Source: JAOPZW01 sp963789015 | GTDB lineage: Bacteria; Actinomycetota; Thermoleophilia; Solirubrobacterales; Solirubrobacteraceae | Length of the DNA stretch: 64,000 nucleotides | Reading direction: 5' to 3' | Assembly (NCBI GenBank): GCA_963789015.1 | Contig: CAWBIU010000003.1 | Span: forward strand, 634,922 to 698,921 | Shown: one piece after another, positions 59,948 to 64,000 of the stretch | How the letters are laid out: each line of letters starts with the position of its first letter | Position numbering within the stretch: the first letter of the stretch is position 1 | Notes under the pieces: generated by a model | What the model was told of the DNA's origin: nothing | Database searches by the model: none | Seen by the model: only the letters and a program-made list of their open reading frames with translations | Translations under genes and position numbers: made by a program

Positions 59948-59993
59948 ACCACCCGCCCGCGGGCGTCCCGCTCGTCGCGTCGCGCTGCCGCTC

Positions 59994-60409
59994 ATGATCA
60001 CCGCGGGCGCGGTCTACCTCGTCATCGGCCTGCTGCTGCTGGCCGCCGCCGCGCTGACGCTGATCGGCACGGTCGCCGACGTGATCGAGGGAGCCGCTCG
60101 CGCCCGGTCACCGACGTCGGCGTCTTCCTGCTCGAGCGGATCCTTTTGATCTTCATCATCGCCGAGCTGCTCTACACGCTGCGGCTCGTCGACTTCGGCG
60201 GGACGATCCTCGTCGAGCCGTTCCTCTTCATCGGGCTCATCGCCGTCGTGCGCCGGATCCTGCTCGTCACGGCGGAGGCGGAGGGCGCGGGCGGGCCGGA
60301 GGACGTGACCGGGTTCCTCGTCGAGATCGGGGTCCTCGGAGCGCTGACGCTCGCCCTCGCGATCTCCATCCACCTCCTGCGGCGAAGCCGTCGGCCGGAC
60401 GCCGAGTAG
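59994..60409 (+). CDS. PsiE-like small membrane protein, frameshifted near 60100
   Basis: ATG 59994 opens a frame with VYLVIGLLLLAAAALTLIGTVADVIEGAA and then degenerates. The expected continuation RPVTDVGVFLLERILLIFIIAELLYTLRLVDFGGTILVEPFLFIGLIAVVRRILLVTAE runs in another frame to the stop at 60409, with ATG 60146 as an internal start. The helix pattern and LLYTLR.VD are those of phosphate-starvation-inducible PsiE-like proteins. One indel at about 60095-60110 separates the halves. Confidence 0.7.
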
Positions 60410-60505
60410 GGAGCGGCGGTGCGTGGTCGGCGGAGGCTGGTCCGCGGCCCGCCGCGGCCTACCAGCCCGCGGGATGAGCCATCTTCACCACCCCGCACCC
60501 GCACC

Positions 60506-61201
60506 ATGGCCCGCCTGACGCGCCTGGTCTGCGCCGCCGACCCCGGCGGATCCACCGAAGCGATCGCCGCCGTCGTCGAGGCGGCCGAACGCGACGACGC
60601 CCAGGCGATCGCCGTCGTGGGCACCCTCGGCGCCGGCGTCGCCTCGCCCGAGAGCCAGCGGGCGGTCTTCGGCGCGCTCGCCGCAGCCCGCCGTCCCGTC
60701 TTCTGGATCCCGGGCCCGGACGACGCGCCGGTCGCCAACTACCTGCGCGAGGCGCACAACATCGAGGTCGTCTTCGGCGACCTGCACGGCGTCCACGGCA
60801 CGGCCGCGCTGGCGCCGGGCGACGTCGTCGTCGCCGGGCTGGGCGGCGAGATCTCGGACGACCCGGACGAGCCGCGCGAGGAGATCGAGCGGCTGCGCTA
60901 CCCGCGCTGGGAGGCCGACTACCGGCTCAAGCTCCTGCGCGAGTGGCCCGAGCACGAGCGCGTGCTCCTGTTCCACACGCCCCCGCAGCACAAGGGGCTC
61001 GGGCGGCCCGGCAGTGACGCGGTCGCCGAGCTGATCGGCACGTTGCGTCCCCGCGTTGCGGTCTGCGGCGGCGAGCCGATGTCCCAGATGCTCGGACGCA
61101 GCCTGGTCGTCGCCCCGGGGCGCGCGTCGGAGGGCCACTACGCGGTCGTCGACCTCCACAAGCGGGAGGCGCGGCTCGCCGAGCTCCAAGCGGTGCGCTG
61201 A
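60506..61201 (+). CDS. Metallophosphoesterase-like protein
   Basis: 231 residues from ATG 60506. LTRLVCAADPGGSTEAIAAVVEAAERDDAQAIAVVGTLG at the start (the metal-binding D-x-H-G box is altered to ADPGGS). Then VFWIPGPDDAPVANYLREAHNIEVVFGDLHGVHGT, RVLLFHTPPQHKGLGRPGSDAVAELI and RVAVCGGEPMSQMLGRSLVVAPGRASEGHYAVVDL follow the calcineurin-like order. Several classical metal ligands differ, so catalysis is uncertain. Relatives occur next to sigma factor and USP genes. Confidence 0.75.
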   Translation: MARLTRLVCAADPGGSTEAIAAVVEAAERDDAQAIAVVGTLGAGVASPESQRAVFGALAAARRPVFWIPGPDDAPVANYLREAHNIEVVFGDLHGVHGTAALAPGDVVVAGLGGEISDDPDEPREEIERLRYPRWEADYRLKLLREWPEHERVLLFHTPPQHKGLGRPGSDAVAELIGTLRPRVAVCGGEPMSQMLGRSLVVAPGRASEGHYAVVDLHKREARLAELQAVR

Positions 61202-61281
61202 AGCGTGATGGCCGGTCGAGCTCGATCGCGGAGCTCCACGAGCTCGCCAAGACGCTGATCCCGCCGCGGCGGTCGCGTTCG

Positions 61282-62109
61282 CTACGCCGCGCGCGGGATC
61301 TCCCCGCGCGCGGTGGCGTCCTCGGTGAGGACCTCGCGCAGCCGGTCGAGCGACCGGCGCAGGATGCGAGAGACCTGCATCTGCGAACTCCCGACCAACT
61401 CGGCGATCTTCGCCTGCGTGAGGTCGTCCTCGACGCGGAGTCGCATGATGTCGCGCTCGCGCCGCGTCAGGCAGCCGAGCATGCTGTCCAGCAGGACACG
61501 CTGCTCGACGCCCTCGTAGCCGGCCTCCTCGCAGCTGAGGACGGACAGCAGCGGGTCGTCGTCGTCGCGCCCGCTGCGCGAGTCCTCGAGCGAGCCGGCG
61601 TGGTAGGCGCCGAGCGCGCCGCGGGCCTCGAGGACGGCCTCGCGCGGGGCGCCGACGGCGTCGGCGACCTCGTCGATCGTCGGCGGCCGGCCAAGCCTCG
61701 CCGTCAGGTGCTCGCTCTCCCGGTCGGTCCCGAGCGCGAATTCCTGCAGCTCGCGCGGGACGCGGACCGACCACGTCTTGTCGCGGTAGTAGCGCTTGAT
61801 CTCGCCGAGGATCGTCGGCACGGCGTAGCTCGAGAACGCGATGTCGCGCTTGCTGTCGAAGCGGTCGATGGCGTTCACGAGCCCGAGGCAGGCGACCTGG
61901 AAGAGGTCGTCGAACGACTCGCTCGTGTGGGCGTAGCCCGCCGCGAGCCGGCGGGCCAGCGGCAGGAAGCGCGCGACGACCATGTCGCGGTCCACCGGGC
62001 TCGAGGGGTCGTGGTACCGAGCGAACAGCTCGCGGTCGCGACGCAGGCGTTCGCGGCGCTCCGGCGAGACCGCTGGGCGCGGCCGGGAGGGTGATGGACG
62101 TGCCTGCAC
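61282..62109 (-). CDS. SigB/SigF-type (group 3) RNA polymerase sigma factor
   Basis: 275 residues from GTG 62109 (weak SD; start uncertain). Region 2: ERRERLRRDRELFARYH, LARRLAAGYAHTSESFDDLFQVACLGLVNAIDRFDSKRDIAFSSYAVPTILGEIKRYYRDKTWSVRVPRELQE. Region 3: LTARLGRPPTIDEVADAVGAPREAVLEA. Region 4: GCLTRRERDIMRLRVEDDLTQAKIAELVGSSQMQVSRILRRSLDRLRE. This is the general stress or sporulation sigma type, normally controlled by anti-sigma/antagonist partners; none lies next to it. Confidence 0.94.
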   Translation of the reverse strand: MQARPSPSRPRPAVSPERRERLRRDRELFARYHDPSSPVDRDMVVARFLPLARRLAAGYAHTSESFDDLFQVACLGLVNAIDRFDSKRDIAFSSYAVPTILGEIKRYYRDKTWSVRVPRELQEFALGTDRESEHLTARLGRPPTIDEVADAVGAPREAVLEARGALGAYHAGSLEDSRSGRDDDDPLLSVLSCEEAGYEGVEQRVLLDSMLGCLTRRERDIMRLRVEDDLTQAKIAELVGSSQMQVSRILRRSLDRLREVLTEDATARGEIPRAA

Positions 62110-62183
62110 ATCAGTCGCGGTAGGCCGTCGATCCCCCGCGCCAAGCCGTCTCGCGCCGGCGACGAATGCTCGGAGCCACCGCG

Positions 62184-63155
62184 TTACGAGGACGCGACGG
62201 CGCCGCGTGCGTCGCGGCGCAGGGCGGGCGGTCCGGCGAGGTCGTCGAGCGACGTCCGGACGCCTCGGGGAACGGCGATCACCGCGCACCGGGCGGCCAT
62301 CATGACCGCGCCGGACACGCTGCCGAGGAGCACCGCGCGCAGAGGGCCGTAGCCGCGCGAGCCGCACACCAGCAGGTCGAGGTGCTCGGATGCCGCGACG
62401 AGCAGCTCCACCGGGTCGCCGATCAGGGCCTCGACGTCGACCGGGACGTCCGCGCCGAGCTCGTCGACCGCGCGCCGCAGCGCGCGCTCGGCGGCGAGCC
62501 GGTGCTCGCCCGCGACGTCCTCCGGGTCGCGGCGGTCGCGGCCGGGGGTGGTCGCCTCCGCCTCGGACGCATCCGCGAGGCGCGGCTTGACAGCCGTGAT
62601 CGCGCGCAGCCGCGCGCCGACGCGCCGGGCGATCGCGTGCGCCCCGCGGAGCGCCTCGCGTCCCTCCTGGCTGTCGACGAACGCGACGCCGACGGTCTCC
62701 ACGGCGCGCGCCGTCCAGTTGCGCGGCACGAGCGCGACGGGGCACGGCGAGCCGTGCAGCAGCCGCCCCGCCGTCGACCCGGCGCGCACGCGCCCCGGGT
62801 CCGACCGCCGATCGGAGCCGACGACCAGGAGGGCGGCGTCCTCCTCCTCGGCGACGGCATGCAGCACGCTCGCGGCGCTCGCGCCGCGGCACACGCGGAC
62901 CTCGGCGTCGACGCCGAGGGTCCGCAGCTCGGCCTCGCGGTCGCGGAGCGCCTCGGGCGCCTCGTCGAGGAGGTCGTCGTCGACGATGCCATAGGGCAGG
63001 GACTGGCCGGCCCAGACCGCCGGCACGGGCGGTCGGGCGTGGACGGCGGCGACGACGAGGGGCGCGCCTGTGAGCCGGGCGACCGCGACCGCGAAGTCGA
63101 CGGGGGCGCGGTCGCCGTGCCGCGGGTCGTAGCCCACGACGATGGGCTTGCTCAC
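62184..63155 (-). CDS. Tandem universal stress protein
   Basis: 323 residues with two USP domains. Domain 1 (about 1-145): KPIVVGYDPRHGDRAPVDFAVAVARLTGAPLVVAAVHA and LLVVGSDRRSDPGRVRAGSTAGRLLHGSPCPVALVP. Domain 2 (about 150-300): ETVGVAFVDSQEGREALRGAHAIARRVGARLRAITAV and LLVCGSRGYGPLRAVLLGSVSGAVMMAARCAVIAVP. Both carry G-x2-G-x9-G-S/T-type ATP loops. Stress or dormancy role; downstream of the sigma gene in the opposite direction of reading, separated by 74 bp. Confidence 0.94.
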   Translation of the reverse strand: MSKPIVVGYDPRHGDRAPVDFAVAVARLTGAPLVVAAVHARPPVPAVWAGQSLPYGIVDDDLLDEAPEALRDREAELRTLGVDAEVRVCRGASAASVLHAVAEEEDAALLVVGSDRRSDPGRVRAGSTAGRLLHGSPCPVALVPRNWTARAVETVGVAFVDSQEGREALRGAHAIARRVGARLRAITAVKPRLADASEAEATTPGRDRRDPEDVAGEHRLAAERALRRAVDELGADVPVDVEALIGDPVELLVAASEHLDLLVCGSRGYGPLRAVLLGSVSGAVMMAARCAVIAVPRGVRTSLDDLAGPPALRRDARGAVASS

Positions 63156-63204
63156 GGGGCGCTCCCTTCAGTCGTGCGTCACGGTGTCCTGGGGGCGGGC
63201 GTGG

Positions 63205-63711
63205 TCAGGTCGTCCGGTCGTCCGGTGCGCCGACGGGCGCCGCGACGATCACCACGCGCCGCAGCCGCACGCCGACGACGCGCGGCGCGCCGTTGCCGCC
63301 GTCGCCCTCGACGGCCGCCTCCTGGCGGTCGCGGTCCTCGTCCTCGTCGGGCAGCGCGAGCGCGCGCGTCCTGTCGTCGCCCTGCCATTCGTCGTAATTC
63401 GACAGGCCGTAGTACTCCCACAGCCTGCGCTCCTCGTCGGGGTCGAGCTCGCCATCGGGGTCGACGCGCGGCGCGTCCTTCACCTTCTCCTTCGGCAGCG
63501 GGACGCGGACCTTGCCGTCGTCGGTGGGCTGCGCGTCGCGGATCGGCACGACGGTGTGCTTGAGCCCGAACAGGCCCGTCTTCACGGCGGCCCACCCGGG
63601 CTCGCCGGTCTGACGGTCGAGGAAGATGTCCTCGATCGTCCCGATGGTGTCGCCGTCGGGGTCGATCATCTTCCTCCCCCGCCAGCTCTGGACGTCTTGG
63701 AGATCGGTCAC
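63205..63711 (-). CDS. PRC-barrel domain protein
   Basis: 168 residues from GTG 63711, supported by GGGAGG 5 nt upstream. PRC-barrel at the N-terminus: VTDLQDVQSWRGRKMIDPDGDTIGTIEDIFLDRQTGEPGWAAVKTGLFG, then KHTVVPIRDAQPTDDGKVRVPLPKEKVKDAPRVDPDGELDPDEERRLWEYYGL. A charged C-terminal tail follows. Possible protein- or RNA-binding role; unknown function. Confidence 0.88.
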   Translation of the reverse strand: MTDLQDVQSWRGRKMIDPDGDTIGTIEDIFLDRQTGEPGWAAVKTGLFGLKHTVVPIRDAQPTDDGKVRVPLPKEKVKDAPRVDPDGELDPDEERRLWEYYGLSNYDEWQGDDRTRALALPDEDEDRDRQEAAVEGDGGNGAPRVVGVRLRRVVIVAAPVGAPDDRTT

Positions 63712-63778
63712 GGAAACCTCCCGCATCGTGGGTTGTGTTACCTCCGGTAGGAGGTTGCGGCGGGCTGTCAAGGCGTGA

Positions 63779-64000
63779 TCACGCCGCCGCGCCCACCGGC
63801 TCCCGGGTCTCCGGCGCCTCTGCCGCGGGGTTGCGCCAGGCGACGATGAGCTCGTCGCCCTCGGCGTCGACGGTGACCGTCGCCCCGTCGCGGATGTCAC
63901 CTCCGATCAGCGCCCGCGCGATCCGCGTCTCGACCTCGCGCTGGATGAAGCGCCGCAGCGGGCGCGCGCCGTACACCGGGTCGTAGCCCTCGCGCGCGAT
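63779..64000 (-). CDS. clpB: ClpB/Hsp104-type ATPase, C-terminal fragment (5' end outside window)
   Basis: 73 C-terminal residues, running off the window edge. IAREGYDPVYGARPLRRFIQREVETRIARALIGGDIRDGATVTVDAEGDELIVAW is the D2 small domain end of ClpB; YDP.YGARPL.R.IQ is diagnostic. Disaggregase ATPase of the heat-shock system. Its upstream part lies beyond position 64000. Confidence 0.92.
   Translation of the reverse strand: MAREGYDPVYGARPLRRFIQREVETRIARALIGGDIRDGATVTVDAEGDELIVAWRNPAAEAPETREPVGAAA

Noticed and set aside
1..64000. CRISPR arrays, integrases, transposases, prophage genes
   Set aside because: No regularly spaced repeats, DDE/tyrosine/serine recombinase motifs or phage structural genes were recognised on either strand.

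Overview
The window is a high-GC (about 70 %) actinobacterial chromosome segment with strong G/C third-position bias, many GTG starts and many 4-nt stop/start overlaps. Gene content (an Imm-5-like protein, MEDS-domain regulators, several universal stress proteins, DUF2267, SigB/SigF-type sigma factors, Hsp20, ClpB) suggests a soil actinobacterium, possibly of the Thermoleophilia/Solirubrobacterales. That placement is inference from content and style only.

Layout. 0-5.5 kb: tRNA-Pro, then a sulfur-type cluster (MFS carrier, ETHE1/CstB-like metallo-hydrolase, LysR regulator, rhodanese) and an ArsR/SdpR-AHSA1 pair behind a tandem-repeat operator. 5.5-16 kb: a LiaS/NarL-type histidine kinase with an anomalous C-terminal extension, then single accessory genes (DHFR-like reductase, Imm-5-like protein, VOC protein, methyltransferases, GNAT, LuxR regulator), a tRNA-like relic and a shattered YCII-family gene. 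16-20 kb: an arsenic island (arsC, then divergent arsR, arsM and an MFS carrier), then a truncated DUF4386 gene. 20-22 kb: a cobalamin riboswitch ahead of a homocysteine methyltransferase. 22-30 kb: a MacB-like ABC exporter, trpS with a complete ribosome-mediated tryptophan attenuator in its leader, a membrane protein plus epimerase pair, and a periplasmic-binding-protein-like protein without a signal peptide. 30-38 kb: YihY, cydAB, and an ABM, FGE, HAD and sulfatase cluster. 38-47 kb: hybrid histidine kinase, small USP, EamA/AsnC pair, secreted glycosidase-like protein, tRNA-Arg with a DUF421 remnant behind it, and a two-gene MEDS partner-switching module. 47-64 kb: a stress-dominated stretch with two paralogous N-alpha/beta plus 4-TM genes, a formaldehyde-dehydrogenase-like ADH with an SRPBCC partner, Hsp20 overlapping a sigma factor gene, aldo/keto reductase, USP plus DUF2267, DJ-1/PfpI, YceI, metallophosphoesterase, SigB/F-type sigma, tandem USP, PRC-barrel, and the C-terminus of ClpB cut by the window edge.

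Regulation visible in the DNA: a trp leader peptide and attenuator for trpS, a cobalamin riboswitch, and two ArsR-family genes with consensus-like promoters whose predicted transcription start falls on the start codon (leaderless) and whose operators cover the -10 box. Gene decay is frequent. There are clear pseudogenes (YCII; an SDH/ClpP-like protease), fragments (DUF4386, DUF421, an AAA regulator), and several genes with one or a few frameshifts (FGE N-terminus, HAD C-terminus, 48874 gene, PsiE-like gene, small acidic gene). Some of these may be sequencing errors. I saw no CRISPR array, transposase, integrase or phage structural gene.
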